DNA of 64,000 nt from Bacteroidales bacterium (lineage in GTDB: Bacteria; Planctomycetota; Planctomycetia; Gemmatales; Gemmataceae). The stretch lies in assembly GCA_026931725.1 (NCBI GenBank), contig JAIXLE010000147.1, positions 32,528 to 96,527 of the forward strand, in the 5' to 3' direction. Positions 1 through 8,475 of the stretch are shown here, one piece after another (position 1 is the first letter of the stretch; each line of letters starts with the position of its first letter). The translations under genes and the position numbers were made by a program. The notes beneath the pieces are model-generated. The model had not been told where the DNA came from. It made no database searches and was given only the letters and a program-made list of their open reading frames with translations.

Positions 1-648
1 TACTTCGCCCTCCCCATGACGTTGATGTCCCTGGTGGCATTTGCCCTGGTGACTTGGCGATTCCTGCTGAATCAAGCCGCAAAAACCGATGTGGATACCC
101 TCTTGCCCGATCTTCAGAATGCCCTGAAAAAACAGGGCGTTCGCGGAGCGATTCCACTCTGCCAGCAGGATCAAGGGTATATCGCCCAGTTGCTGTTCGT
201 CGCCGGGTTGGAAGCTGCCGATCAGGGTGTGGCCGCGATGCGTCGGAGTATGGCCAGCGTCGTGGAACTCGAAATCGTTCCCCGCCTGAACTTTTTGCTC
301 GCCCCGATTCTCGCAATCGCCAAAATCGCCACCATGGTCGGTCTGCTCGGCACCGTGATCTCGATGATTAACACCTTCAACGCCATCAGTAACACCAAGG
401 CTGGCGATACTGGCGGGATGGCTGGGCACGCCGCGGGTATCGGTCTGGCTCTGTTCGCTACCGCGATGGGGTTGATGACGGCGATTCCCCTGGTGTTCTG
501 CCATGTAATGTTCAAAGATTGGATTACACGTTACGAAGTCCGCATGAAATCCGCGGCCCAGAAACTGATCGTCCTGGTGCAAAATACTCGCTCTGGCCGT
601 GAAACCACCCCAACACGCGCCGCGACTCCCGCAGCGGAGCGGTCTTGA
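1..648 (+). CDS. MotA/TolQ/ExbB proton channel family protein, 5' truncated
   Basis: The frame is open from the first base of the window, so the N-terminus lies outside; the first ATG inside is at 16. Proteins of this family form the pentameric channel that carries protons across the inner membrane and drives an ExbD/TolR partner. The visible 215 residues hold three hydrophobic stretches: one at the start (ALPMTLMSLVAFALV), one in the middle (LLAPILAIAKIATMVGLLGTV) and one near residue 150 (IGLALFATAMGLMTAIPLVF). The middle and last carry the Gly/Thr-rich pattern usual for TolQ/ExbB helices 2 and 3. The stop overlaps the ATG of the following ExbD-like gene by one base (TGATG), so the two are translationally coupled. 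The family is clear; which process is energised is not. Confidence 0.88.
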   Translation, partial: YFALPMTLMSLVAFALVTWRFLLNQAAKTDVDTLLPDLQNALKKQGVRGAIPLCQQDQGYIAQLLFVAGLEAADQGVAAMRRSMASVVELEIVPRLNFLLAPILAIAKIATMVGLLGTVISMINTFNAISNTKAGDTGGMAGHAAGIGLALFATAMGLMTAIPLVFCHVMFKDWITRYEVRMKSAAQKLIVLVQNTRSGRETTPTRAATPAAERS

Positions 649-1349
649 TGTCCCTGCATTTCGATGTCTGGTTCCTCACCGCGAACCAGATTTACAAAGC
701 GGTGCCCTTCACGGTCGTCACGGATTGGGCCGAACAAGGCCGAGTGGGAGCCGAGGACAAACTCCGGCCAACGGGCGTGGATACCGCTTGGATGCGCGTA
801 GCCGATCATCCCCAAATCCGCGATTTCCTGTTCGTGCGCCCGGCAGAACGACGGACCGAACCGCTCGAACCGATCGCACTCGATGTCGGCTGGCGCACAC
901 GCCCCGATGACGACGATGATGATGTGGACATGATCCCGCTCATCGACATTAGCCTGGTTCTGCTCATCTTCTTTATGATGACGGCCGCCGTGGCCACCGT
1001 GTCGCCGATTGCGGTGCCGGACATGAAACATGCATCCACTCTGGCGAAGGATGCCAACGCCGTCACGGTGGACATTGACCGGCGCAGCAGTGGGGAAATC
1101 ATCTACCATCTCCGCCTCGGCAACGCCGCCCCCGCCCCGGAAGATGCGAATTTGTTGACTCGGGAACAGTTGCTGACGCGCCTGGATGCACGATTGGGGG
1201 AATACAGAACGCCGCCGGAAGTCCGCATCGCCTGCAACAAGGAACTGCCCCGCGTGCAGGTGCGTGACGTGGCCCGCGAACTCGACAAACGCAAACAGGC
1301 TGGCAAAGTGGCGTACTACGGAGCCGAGGTCAATGAGGTGACACCGTGA
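648..1349 (+). CDS. ExbD/TolR family protein with N-terminal GYF_2-like domain (first copy)
   Basis: This is an ExbD/TolR-type partner of the preceding channel protein, 233 aa. Start chosen at ATG 648, which overlaps the upstream stop; an in-frame TTG lies one codon earlier. Residues 1-65 (W8, W27, W48, ending VADHP) resemble the GYF_2 fold common at the N-terminus of planctomycete membrane proteins. A run of six Asp (87-92) follows. The single membrane helix at about 95-117 contains PLIDISLVLLIFF, with the family's proton-relay Asp at 100. The rest (about 120-233) would be periplasmic. ExbD normally has a very short cytoplasmic tail, so the 90-residue extension is unusual. It overlaps the next gene by 4 nt (GTGA). 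Confidence 0.85.
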   Translation: MSLHFDVWFLTANQIYKAVPFTVVTDWAEQGRVGAEDKLRPTGVDTAWMRVADHPQIRDFLFVRPAERRTEPLEPIALDVGWRTRPDDDDDDVDMIPLIDISLVLLIFFMMTAAVATVSPIAVPDMKHASTLAKDANAVTVDIDRRSSGEIIYHLRLGNAAPAPEDANLLTREQLLTRLDARLGEYRTPPEVRIACNKELPRVQVRDVARELDKRKQAGKVAYYGAEVNEVTP

Positions 1350-1966
1350 ACCGCTGGCAAGTGCGACTGGAAGGAAGCCGTGAGAGTATCACGGTTGCAA
1401 CGCCGCAAGCGGTCGTCGATGGTCTGCGGGATGGCGATTGGGACACGACGGATACGGTACGCGGCCCCGGCGAGCAGGACTGGCTCCCAATCGAGGATCA
1501 CCCCATCTTTGCGGAAGCCGTCGCGGAAATGGGGCCGCCGCCGAGCGAACCACCGGACGAAACCCGGCTCGACATGAACCCGCTCATTGATGTCGCGCTC
1601 GTGTTACTCATCTTCTTCATTCTGACGACCACCTACGAGAGCCTGCGCCGATCCATTGACTTACCGCCCGAACCGCCGACGCGAGAGGGGAGTCAATCGG
1701 TCATCGTCAAAGCCGAGGATATTAAAGATCGCTCTTTCAAAGTTCAGATCAGAATGAATGGTGAGAAACCGATCATTCAACTAGAAAACAAACTGATTAC
1801 GGTGGAATCACTGGAACGAGAAGTGGCCGAGTTCGTGAAATCGACTGGCCGTAAGGAACTGTTTGCGGAAATTGCCCCTGAAGTCCCTTGGGGCATCGAA
1901 GCCCAACTGTACGATGCGGCCAAGGGAGCCGGGATTCACCAAATCTACTGGCCCAAGGGAAAGTGA
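1346..1966 (+). CDS. ExbD/TolR family protein with N-terminal extension (second copy)
   Basis: This is the second ExbD/TolR paralogue of the operon, 206 aa, starting at GTG 1346 inside the stop of the previous gene. Residues 1-55 (W4, W32, W46, ending IEDHP) match the same tryptophan-spaced pattern as the extension of the first copy. That suggests a shared GYF_2-like module. The membrane segment MNPLIDVALVLLIFFILTT (about 77-95) contains the conserved Asp at 82. The C-terminal 110 residues are polar and likely periplasmic. One ExbB with two ExbD proteins is a familiar arrangement in Gram-negative bacteria. No TonB-like or outer membrane receptor gene follows inside the window. Confidence 0.85.
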   Translation: MNRWQVRLEGSRESITVATPQAVVDGLRDGDWDTTDTVRGPGEQDWLPIEDHPIFAEAVAEMGPPPSEPPDETRLDMNPLIDVALVLLIFFILTTTYESLRRSIDLPPEPPTREGSQSVIVKAEDIKDRSFKVQIRMNGEKPIIQLENKLITVESLEREVAEFVKSTGRKELFAEIAPEVPWGIEAQLYDAAKGAGIHQIYWPKGK

Positions 1967-2012
1967 CCGCTCACCTGGGCCTGATACACCAACCCGATGG
2001 GGGTGTCTCAAA

Positions 2013-2053
2013 ATCTACGCTTGTCGGACAACCAGGGACTGTCGTCCCCGGTT
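2013..2053 (+). repeat. Dispersed 41-bp repeat, copy A, with imperfect stem-loop
   Basis: This stretch matches 20290-20330 at 38 of 41 positions on the same strand. Its right half forms a 9-bp imperfect inverted repeat around the loop TGTC (2031-2039 with 2044-2052, one mismatch). It begins 46 nt after the stop of the second ExbD gene, so it could act as a transcript 3' end. Confidence 0.7.
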
Positions 2054-2068
2054 CAGTAGGACACCCCG

Positions 2069-2092
2069 AACCGGGGACGATCGTCCCCGGTT
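2069..2092. repeat. Perfect 24-bp palindrome related to the dispersed repeat
   Basis: The arm AACCGGGGACGA is followed directly by its exact reverse complement. The core GGGGAC/GTCCCC is the same as in the 41-bp repeat 16 nt upstream and at 20307-20330. It lacks the TGTC loop of the other units. Confidence 0.75.
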
Positions 2093-2291
2093 GTGTTCCT
2101 CTCCACTCATTTACCAATCAGATCGTCTTACTGGGTTCGTGTATGAGCCGGATATGCGCCAGCGACGATCACCAATATGAGGAAGAACACCCCATCACCC
2201 CCAGGCGTTATCAGCGTGGCCTAGAGAGTCGGATAATGGGTTTGTGAAACGGTCAATCTTCTTACGGATTCTCGGTGAAGGAATCCCGGCC

Positions 2292-3563
2292 TCAATCGAC
2301 ATCGTTGGTCAGGTCGCCATCGAGCAGATGGCCGAGTTTGAGGCGTTTCGTTTCCAGATACGCCCGGTTGTGTTCACCGGGGGGAATCTGGATCGGCAAC
2401 CGTTCGACGATTTTGAGCCCATACCCTTCAATACCGATCACCTTGCGGGGGTTGTTCGTCAGTAATTGAATTTGTCGGATGCCCAGATCGGCGAGGATTT
2501 GGGCACCGATGCCGAAGTGCCGCAGATCCGGGGCGAATCCGAGGCGACGGTTGGCCTCTACGGTATCGAGTCCTTCTTCTTGCTGTAACTTGTAGGCCCG
2601 TAACTTGTTGAGCAGCCCGATTCCGCGTCCTTCCTGACGCATGTAGACAATGGCCCCTTTTCCGGCATCCGCGAGTTGACGCATGGCATAAGCGAGTTGG
2701 GGTCCGCAATCGCATTTCAGGCTGTGCAGGGCATCGCCGGTGAGACATTCACTATGCATGCGCACCAGGATGGGGTCATCTTGGACTGGCACCACGCCGT
2801 TAGGGCCGGGAACACCCACACCACCGAGGGTCAGGACCAAATGCGGAACCGGATCGACAATGGACGTGTAGGCGAAGAGGTCAAAGGTGCCGAACTCGGT
2901 TGGGAGTTTGAGGGCGATTTCGCGTTGAATGAGGCGTTCCGTGCGGCGGCGATACTCGATTAAGTCCGCGATGGTACAGAGTTTGAGATTGTGAGTGTGG
3001 CAATACGTCTGCAGGTCCGGCAATCGGGCCATGCTGCCATCTGCATTGAGTACCTCACAAATGACGGAGACTTCCCGCATCCCGGCCAGACGACACAGGT
3101 CCACACTACCTTCGGTGTGCCCGGCTCGGACCAGCACACCGCCGGTGCGGGCGATGAGCCCATCCATATGTCCTTTGTCGCGGACGAGGTCTTGCGGTCC
3201 CGCGTTGGGGTCCGCGCAGACCTGAATCGTTCGGCAACGGTCGTGCGCGGAGATACCAGTGGTGATCCCGTGGCGGGCATCGAAGTTGTGGGTGAACGGT
3301 GTCGCGGAGGGGTCAAGGTGAACACCGGGCAGCAGATCCAGGTGAAGCCGACCGGCAATTGCGGGAGACATGGCGACACAAAGCCGACCGCAAGCCTGAC
3401 GGACCATGAAGTTGACCGCATCCGGGGTGATGCACTCCGCGGCCATGACGAGATCACCTTCGTTCTCCCGGTGCTCATCATCGACGAGAACCACCATTCG
3501 CCCGGCACGCAATTCGTCGAGAATCTCTTCGATCGGGCTGAATCGCGTCTTACTGTTCGTCAT
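2292..3563 (-). CDS. ribBA: Bifunctional 3,4-dihydroxy-2-butanone-4-phosphate synthase / GTP cyclohydrolase II
   Basis: This enzyme supplies both precursors of riboflavin: the four-carbon unit from ribulose-5-phosphate and the pyrimidine from GTP. The N-terminal half (about 1-205) is the RibB domain, with DDEHRENEGDLVMAAE near 28-43, THNFDARHGITTGISAHDR and RAGHTEGSVDLCRLAG. The C-terminal half (about 210-420) is the RibA domain, with the zinc-binding pattern CLTGDALHSLKCDCG, QEGRGIGL and LLTNNPRKV. At 423 aa it is the usual length for the fused enzyme. No FMN riboswitch is evident upstream. It lies downstream of a membrane protein gene on the same strand, with a stem-loop between them, so it may be transcribed alone. 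Confidence 0.96.
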   Translation of the reverse strand: MTNSKTRFSPIEEILDELRAGRMVVLVDDEHRENEGDLVMAAECITPDAVNFMVRQACGRLCVAMSPAIAGRLHLDLLPGVHLDPSATPFTHNFDARHGITTGISAHDRCRTIQVCADPNAGPQDLVRDKGHMDGLIARTGGVLVRAGHTEGSVDLCRLAGMREVSVICEVLNADGSMARLPDLQTYCHTHNLKLCTIADLIEYRRRTERLIQREIALKLPTEFGTFDLFAYTSIVDPVPHLVLTLGGVGVPGPNGVVPVQDDPILVRMHSECLTGDALHSLKCDCGPQLAYAMRQLADAGKGAIVYMRQEGRGIGLLNKLRAYKLQQEEGLDTVEANRRLGFAPDLRHFGIGAQILADLGIRQIQLLTNNPRKVIGIEGYGLKIVERLPIQIPPGEHNRAYLETKRLKLGHLLDGDLTNDVD

Positions 3564-3641
3564 GGTTGTTCTTCAAGGAAATGGAAAGGGTTCCACCTCC
3601 TTCATCATATACATCCGCGTGAGGAACGCACGAAATGCCGT

Positions 3642-3670
3642 GGGGGAATCACCCCCGCTTCCTTGCGGGG
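3642..3670 (-). terminator. GC-rich stem-loop between a membrane protein gene and ribBA
   Basis: The arms CCCCGC (3653-3658) and GCGGGG (3665-3670) flank a 6-nt loop. An alternative pairing is GGGGG 3642-3646 with CCCCC 3652-3656. It lies about 30 nt after the upstream gene's stop on the minus strand and has no T-run, so its role as a terminator is tentative. Confidence 0.4.
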
Positions 3671-3698
3671 AAATCGGGGGGTGTGGCGGTGTCCACGG

Positions 3699-5135
3699 TT
3701 ATTGCAGCGGTGCGGGCGGGCGAGGCGGAGCCAATGCTTTGAGGTCCGATTCGATGCGGCGGACGTGCCAGGGGAAACGCTCTTTCGTGATGTCGGCCGG
3801 TGGTGTCGCACTGAGGGCACCGGGACTGCTCACGAGTTGTTTGTACTCGGCCAGTTTCGCCGGTTGCGTCGTCGCCAGAATCAGCGTGCCATTCGCAAAG
3901 GTGCCCGTGGTGGCCAACCCGACCCGGATCGGGACATGCAGTTCCAATTGCGCATCCTGAATTTGGAAGACCGGATGCAGTACTGTTTCTTCTGGGGTTC
4001 CGGGAACCTGCGGGGATATCCGCCCTTCTTGGAACGCGATTTGTAGCCGCTTCTGCTCGGCATCGTTGAGAGCATTGCCGTTCGGTCCCGTCAGGAATGT
4101 GGAGGACTGAGATACGGCTTCCAGCCCTTGCGGTGTTGGAATGCTGAAGGCTGCCCCTCCAGCCAACGCCAATCGCGCCTCCGCCACGAGCGGACTGAAC
4201 CAGGCGAGAACTTGGGCCATGTCGGCATCCGGTGAAATGTAGCCCAAGTAGGCCAATTTCCGCTGTTCCGGGCCAGCGGCCAAGAGGTGCAGGAACTCCG
4301 CGCTCACCATCTGCCCGGAATCTTCCGCATGTTTAACCCACCAGCCCAGACGGCTCAGTTTTACCGATTTCACATAACCGCTCTCGGAAGGCACAATCTG
4401 CCATTCCCGGCGGCCATTCTCGACGGCGGCCTGCATGGGAATCAAGAGATTGTGTTCCCCTTCCGGGGTGATGAGTTTGTACGACAGGGTACACGAGATT
4501 TTGCGGGTTTCTTCCTCCCAGTCCCGCATCCCTTGCGCGATGAACTGAGCCTGACCACGATTCCGGGCCACGATGCGGAAGACATCCAATTGCTGAAAAG
4601 CACTTAGTTCCTTGGCGAAGACCTGATTCATCGCCGTGGTGTTGCGTGGACTGGCGACTTGAGCCCGAATCGCGGGGGCAATGGTCTTGTAGCACGCCTC
4701 GTACAAACTCGGATCATTCGGTTCATTGAGCTTAATAGCGAGCAGTTTATCGGTCCAGGCGGCAAAGTTTTGCTCCGCATCGTTGCGAATCGTGAACTGG
4801 ATCCCCAGCAGGTACGCGGCGTAGCCGAGTCCGACGATTACGCTGATCCACCAACCGGCTGTCGCATATTGTAACCCGGTGCGTGTCCCTTCGGACGATT
4901 CGATCTGCTTGCGCGCGACAAACGCCAACACGACCGAAATGGCCGGGAAGAGGAAGAGACGCACATCAAGCAGCGATTCCTTGGCCAAGGTAGCGATCAA
5001 AGCCGCCACCGCCAGGACGAAGACAAAGACCAAGGCCACGATCAGGCTGATAGCAGCTGTTGGAGAGATGGGCGCGTATTCCGGCGTGTGACCGGAGCGA
5101 GAAACGTCAAGGCGGGGTGGCGCGGTGTCCGACAT
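3699..5135 (-). CDS. Membrane protein of unknown function with three N-terminal helices
   Basis: I do not recognise this 478-aa protein beyond its layout. Start chosen at the ATG giving MSDTAPPRLD; an upstream frame extension to 5219 looks non-coding. Three hydrophobic helices lie in the first 130 residues (ISLIVALVFVFVLAVAALIATL; LLDVRLFLFPAISVVLAFVA; WWISVIVGLGYAAYLLG). The first two, with ARKQIESSEGTRTG between helices 2 and 3, resemble the DUF4190-type membrane module seen in planctomycetes. The remaining 340 residues are soluble and show no catalytic motif that I can identify. The C-terminus is Pro/Ala-rich. It may be a lipid- or envelope-associated protein, but that is a guess. Confidence 0.75.
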   Translation of the reverse strand: MSDTAPPRLDVSRSGHTPEYAPISPTAAISLIVALVFVFVLAVAALIATLAKESLLDVRLFLFPAISVVLAFVARKQIESSEGTRTGLQYATAGWWISVIVGLGYAAYLLGIQFTIRNDAEQNFAAWTDKLLAIKLNEPNDPSLYEACYKTIAPAIRAQVASPRNTTAMNQVFAKELSAFQQLDVFRIVARNRGQAQFIAQGMRDWEEETRKISCTLSYKLITPEGEHNLLIPMQAAVENGRREWQIVPSESGYVKSVKLSRLGWWVKHAEDSGQMVSAEFLHLLAAGPEQRKLAYLGYISPDADMAQVLAWFSPLVAEARLALAGGAAFSIPTPQGLEAVSQSSTFLTGPNGNALNDAEQKRLQIAFQEGRISPQVPGTPEETVLHPVFQIQDAQLELHVPIRVGLATTGTFANGTLILATTQPAKLAEYKQLVSSPGALSATPPADITKERFPWHVRRIESDLKALAPPRPPAPLQ

Positions 5136-5239
5136 ACGACACGTCCTGGCAGGATGAACAAGCAATCGAACTACAAGCCGTTCTACGACTCCTACGCCCG
5201 CCAGGAAAGCACGGTTCACCGTAATGCCCAGAGTGGGAA

Positions 5240-5548
5240 TTACTCGGTGCCGCCGGTGACAGGTTGCTCCTCCGCTCCGCCGCCGGTCATCTGTTGTAGG
5301 AACGCGGCTGGGAGGTTCGCGCTGATCGTCTCGTTCCGGGCTTCCTGGAGGTTGCCAGCCGCGTCCAGATAGATTTTATCCTGGAGAATTTCCTGGAGGG
5401 CAATCAACATCCGGTCGTTGCTGCGGATGTCGACCAACGGTTTCGCGCCGGTGTTCAGCGCCACCATCCGCTTCTGAATCAGGGTCGACAGTTTGAAGCG
5501 GCCACCGACTTTGTTGACAATTTCTTCTTCCTTCAATTCGTCGAGCAT
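5240..5548 (-). CDS. rpoZ: DNA-directed RNA polymerase subunit omega
   Basis: This small subunit helps assemble RNA polymerase by chaperoning beta-prime. The 102-aa product begins [31 protein letters not shown], the omega pattern of a short helix, then the [14 protein letters not shown] segment. The C-terminal tail ([14 protein letters not shown]) is low-complexity. It overlaps the 3' end of gmk by 16 nt, and the order yicC-gmk-rpoZ is the conserved bacterial block. Context therefore supports the call strongly even though the protein is short. Confidence 0.88.
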   Translation of the reverse strand: MLDELKEEEIVNKVGGRFKLSTLIQKRMVALNTGAKPLVDIRSNDRMLIALQEILQDKIYLDAAGNLQEARNETISANLPAAFLQQMTGGGAEEQPVTGGTE

Positions 5549-6150
5549 GGAATGGATCCTCGGTTAGAGAGCAGGGTGCGGAGTAGGCAATCCAATTCTT
5601 GAACAGTCGTTGTGATGTCGGCGTTAATCACCTGATGATCGAACTCTCCAGCGCGGGCAAGTTCCTTCTCTGCGGTTTTCAGTCGACGGGTAATCCCTTC
5701 GGGTGATTCTCCCCGCCCCTGGAGACGAGCTTGCAAATCCGCGAATGACGGTGGGGCCAGGAAAATGGAAAGAGAATCGTTGGGGTACTTTTGTCGAATC
5801 TGTGCGGTTCCCTGTACATCGATCACCAAGATGACCGCGATGCCGGTTTGACGGTACGGTTCCACTTCGGATTTGGGCGTTCCGTAGTAATCCCGGTTGT
5901 GGACGAAGGCGTATTCCAACATTTCGTCGGCATCAATTGCCGAGCGGAAAGTATCCACGCTCCAGTAATGATAATCGATATCGGCCCGTTCCCCTGGCCG
6001 GGGAGCGCGGGTGGTACAAGTGATCGCCTTGCGGAGTGGCAATTCCGATTCGGCGATGACCTGTTCGACCAGTGTGGTTTTTCCCACTCCGCTCGGGCCA
6101 GAAATCAAGATCAACGGGGTTGGGGAACACAAACACAGGGGTGATCCCAT
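5533..6150 (-). CDS. gmk: Guanylate kinase
   Basis: The enzyme phosphorylates GMP to GDP with ATP in the cytoplasm. The 205-aa protein has the P-loop GPSGVGKT at 18-25, the GMP-binding segment [19 protein letters not shown], and the lid and C-terminal helices typical of the family. Length is normal. It starts 27 nt after the yicC stop and overlaps rpoZ downstream by 16 nt, so the three are probably one transcript. Confidence 0.96.
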   Translation of the reverse strand: MGSPLCLCSPTPLILISGPSGVGKTTLVEQVIAESELPLRKAITCTTRAPRPGERADIDYHYWSVDTFRSAIDADEMLEYAFVHNRDYYGTPKSEVEPYRQTGIAVILVIDVQGTAQIRQKYPNDSLSIFLAPPSFADLQARLQGRGESPEGITRRLKTAEKELARAGEFDHQVINADITTTVQELDCLLRTLLSNRGSIPCSTN

Positions 6151-6177
6151 ACCAGACTCCAGTTTCGTGGAAAGGGT

Positions 6178-7059
6178 TCACTCAATGTTCTGAATCAGTT
6201 CGCGGATTTTTTCCAGCGTGGCTTTGATCTCCACGGCATGACGAGAAATCGTGACATCCCCGGCTTTCGAGCCAAGAGTATTGGCTTCGCGGCCCATCTC
6301 TTGCACGATGAATTCGAGTCGGCGGCCCGCTCCCTCTCCTGGTCCTTGAATGACTTCCACGAACTGCGCCAGATGCGAGGCAAAGCGTGCCAATTCTTCG
6401 GAAACATCGACGCGATCCGCGAAAATGGCGACTTCCCGCATCAGATGCTGCGGTTCCACCGCGATTCCGGCCTCCGCGACCGCTTGGCGTACCCGCTCTA
6501 CTAAACGCTTCCGATAATCTGCCGACACGGCGGGAAGATGAGTACGAACCTGTTCCAGATGCCCGGCAATGTGCTGATGATGGTCGAGTAACTCTGCCGC
6601 CATCGCGTGGCCTTCGTCGGTGCGGGTGCTGTGGAGCCGGGTTAACGCCTGTTCCAAAGTGGATTGGACCAATGCCCATTCCCGTTCGGGCAACGGGGTC
6701 AAGAGCGGGCGATCTGTGATGATGCCAGGAAGGGACAAAATCCCAGAGGCAATGGGGTTCAGGAGTTGAGGGGTTCCCGCAGCCTCACAAGCGGTATGGA
6801 TGCTCAGGATGTAATCGCGCAGGACTGCGGAATCGAGGCGGGCGGAAGAGTTATTCTCAACCCGATCCACACGAATCTGGACGAGCAGACTTCCCCGACG
6901 GACGGAACGGCGGACAATCTTTTCGATTTCCGACTCCATCCCGGAATAGGGTTCGGAACCGCGCACCGAGACTTTCAGGTGTCGGTTGTTGACCGAGCGC
7001 ACCTCAACCCCGACCGTGAGGCCGGGTTCTTGGCCCGTGAATTCACCGAACCCGGTCAT
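6178..7059 (-). CDS. YicC family protein (endoribonuclease-like)
   Basis: YicC proteins are widely conserved RNA-binding proteins reported to act as endoribonucleases in Escherichia coli. Start chosen at the ATG giving MTGFGEFTGQ, the near-universal family N-terminus; the frame runs 32 codons further upstream without support. The 293-aa product shows VEVRSVNNRHLKVSVR near the start, RRGSLLVQIRVDR in the middle, and the C-terminal signature RRLEFIVQEMGREANTLGSKA. It is first in the yicC-gmk-rpoZ block and lies 43 nt after secG on the same strand. Confidence 0.94.
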   Translation of the reverse strand: MTGFGEFTGQEPGLTVGVEVRSVNNRHLKVSVRGSEPYSGMESEIEKIVRRSVRRGSLLVQIRVDRVENNSSARLDSAVLRDYILSIHTACEAAGTPQLLNPIASGILSLPGIITDRPLLTPLPEREWALVQSTLEQALTRLHSTRTDEGHAMAAELLDHHQHIAGHLEQVRTHLPAVSADYRKRLVERVRQAVAEAGIAVEPQHLMREVAIFADRVDVSEELARFASHLAQFVEVIQGPGEGAGRRLEFIVQEMGREANTLGSKAGDVTISRHAVEIKATLEKIRELIQNIE

Positions 7060-7102
7060 GCTCAGAAGCACTGCCGAACATCCTCCGCCAGCAATCCGGG
7101 AA

Positions 7103-7396
7103 TTAGGAGCCTTGCACCACGCGCGGCCCGCCGGATTGGCTATCGACGTTGGCAACTTTCACATGGATCATAATGAGCAGAACCCAGACTCCCGCGAGAA
7201 TGAGCGTGTATTTGACAAACGCATCCGCCGCGCGGGAACCAAAAGCACTAGAACCGCCCGCACCGCCCAGGGCACCAGCCAAACCGCCCCCTTTACCACG
7301 TTGAATCACGACGATGAACAAAATCATCACAATGCTGATGAATACGATGATGGCGTTCAAAGTGTGAGACAATGTCGAGACTGCGAGTAAGTCCAT
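7103..7396 (-). CDS. secG: Preprotein translocase subunit SecG
   Basis: SecG is the small accessory subunit of the SecYEG protein-conducting channel. The 97-aa product starts at the ATG giving MDLLAVSTL. It contains helix 1 (LNAIIVFISIVMILFIVVIQ), the diagnostic RGKGGGLAGALGGAGGSSAFGSRAAD loop, written in part here, and helix 2 (FVKYTLILAGVWVLLIMIHV). The Gly-rich cytoplasmic loop between two helices makes the assignment secure. It may be co-transcribed with tpiA upstream and yicC downstream. Confidence 0.93.
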   Translation of the reverse strand: MDLLAVSTLSHTLNAIIVFISIVMILFIVVIQRGKGGGLAGALGGAGGSSAFGSRAADAFVKYTLILAGVWVLLIMIHVKVANVDSQSGGPRVVQGS

Positions 7397-7521
7397 GTAT
7401 CGCCTCCAGGCGGGGAGAACCGTGGTTCCAGTATATCGGAATAGACACCTCACCGGCTTCATCTCGTGCCGGGTGAGGGAAATGCCTATCCTAGCGTGTT
7501 CATGCCGGATCGGGAAGGGGG

Positions 7522-8289
7522 TTATCCCGCGGCCACGGCGGCCTGCACGATCGGCAGGAACGTCTCCGCCTTCAGGCTGGCCCCACCAACCAGAGCCCCG
7601 TCGATGTCGGGTTGGGACATGAGCCCAGCCGCGTTGTCCGGTTTGACGCTGCCGCCGTAGAGGATTTTGACGTTCTGCCCAATACTGGCCCCAAACAGCG
7701 TGGTGAGTTTCTCCCGGATGAAGGCATGCGCTTCCTGCGCCTGTTCCGGTGTGGCCGTGTGGCCGGTGCCGATGGCCCAGATGGGTTCGTAGGCAATCAC
7801 AAGCCGGTGAAACTGCTCATCGCTCAAACCGGATGTGGCCGCAAAAACTTGACGCTGGAACACCCGTTCCTTCAACCCGCGTTGTCGTTCGGCCAGGGTT
7901 TCGCCCATACAGAGGATGACATGTAAGCCATCGGCGAGGGCCGCGTGAACCTTGTCGTTGGTCTGGGCATCGCTTTCCCCCAGGATATGCCGGCGTTCGC
8001 TGTGGCCGAGGATGACGTACTTGCACCCCGCATCCAACAGCATCGGTGGGCTGACTTCTCCCGTGAATGCGCCTTCTTTTTCATTCGCGCAATCCTGGGC
8101 TCCCAGTGACACGGGCGACCCTTGCAAGGCGTTGGCCACGGTGGTCAACCAGGGGAACGGCGGACAAACGGCCACTTCCACGGCGGCGCTGGCGGGAACA
8201 CCGGCGGCCACGGCGCGAGCCAGCGACTCCGCGGCTGTCCGGGTGGTGTACATCTTCCAGTTCCCAGCAACGAGTTTAGTACGCGGCAT
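7522..8289 (-). CDS. tpiA: Triosephosphate isomerase
   Basis: This glycolytic enzyme interconverts dihydroxyacetone phosphate and glyceraldehyde-3-phosphate. The 255-aa product starts at the ATG giving MPRTKLVAGNWKMY, placing the active-site Lys at 12. The catalytic His is in ILGHSERR (about 97), the catalytic Glu in AYEPIWAIGTG, and the phosphate-binding loop LYGGSVKP is near 213. All canonical residues are present and length is normal. It lies 125 nt upstream of secG on the same strand. Confidence 0.97.
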   Translation of the reverse strand: MPRTKLVAGNWKMYTTRTAAESLARAVAAGVPASAAVEVAVCPPFPWLTTVANALQGSPVSLGAQDCANEKEGAFTGEVSPPMLLDAGCKYVILGHSERRHILGESDAQTNDKVHAALADGLHVILCMGETLAERQRGLKERVFQRQVFAATSGLSDEQFHRLVIAYEPIWAIGTGHTATPEQAQEAHAFIREKLTTLFGASIGQNVKILYGGSVKPDNAAGLMSQPDIDGALVGGASLKAETFLPIVQAAVAAG

Positions 8290-8475
8290 CGGGGTTCCTA
8301 TCGTCAACGGTCAGAAACATCCTGTACACAGGTGTGCCGAACCCGGCTTGGGGAACAGGCGGAGTCGCGGCTTCACATTCCATTTGCGTCACGACCCGTT
8401 CGGGATTCCTGCGTTGGATGCGAGTTACTATAGGAATTTGGCAGGAATGGGGAGGGAAGAATTGCGGGAGCGGCC

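Larger units (their letters stand above)
1967..2291. other. Intergenic region with two palindromic repeat units
   Basis: This 325-bp gap separates two convergent genes. It has no credible gene. It holds a 41-bp dispersed repeat (2013-2053) and a perfect 24-bp palindrome (2069-2092), both listed separately. Short frames through it encode VGQPGTVVPG-like peptides, which I read as a by-product of the repeat. Confidence 0.6.

Noticed and set aside
1888..2247. A short frame encoding LVGQPGTVVPG-type peptides
   Set aside because: A similar peptide arises at 20213-20593 only because both cross the dispersed palindromic repeat; there is no ribosome site or other coding evidence.
3564..3698. FMN riboswitch upstream of ribBA
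   Set aside because: I looked for the conserved RFN core segments and did not find them. Only a GC-rich hairpin is present.
2991..4046. A 351-codon plus-strand frame opposite ribBA
   Set aside because: RibBA on the minus strand has complete motifs for both domains; the antisense frame has none.
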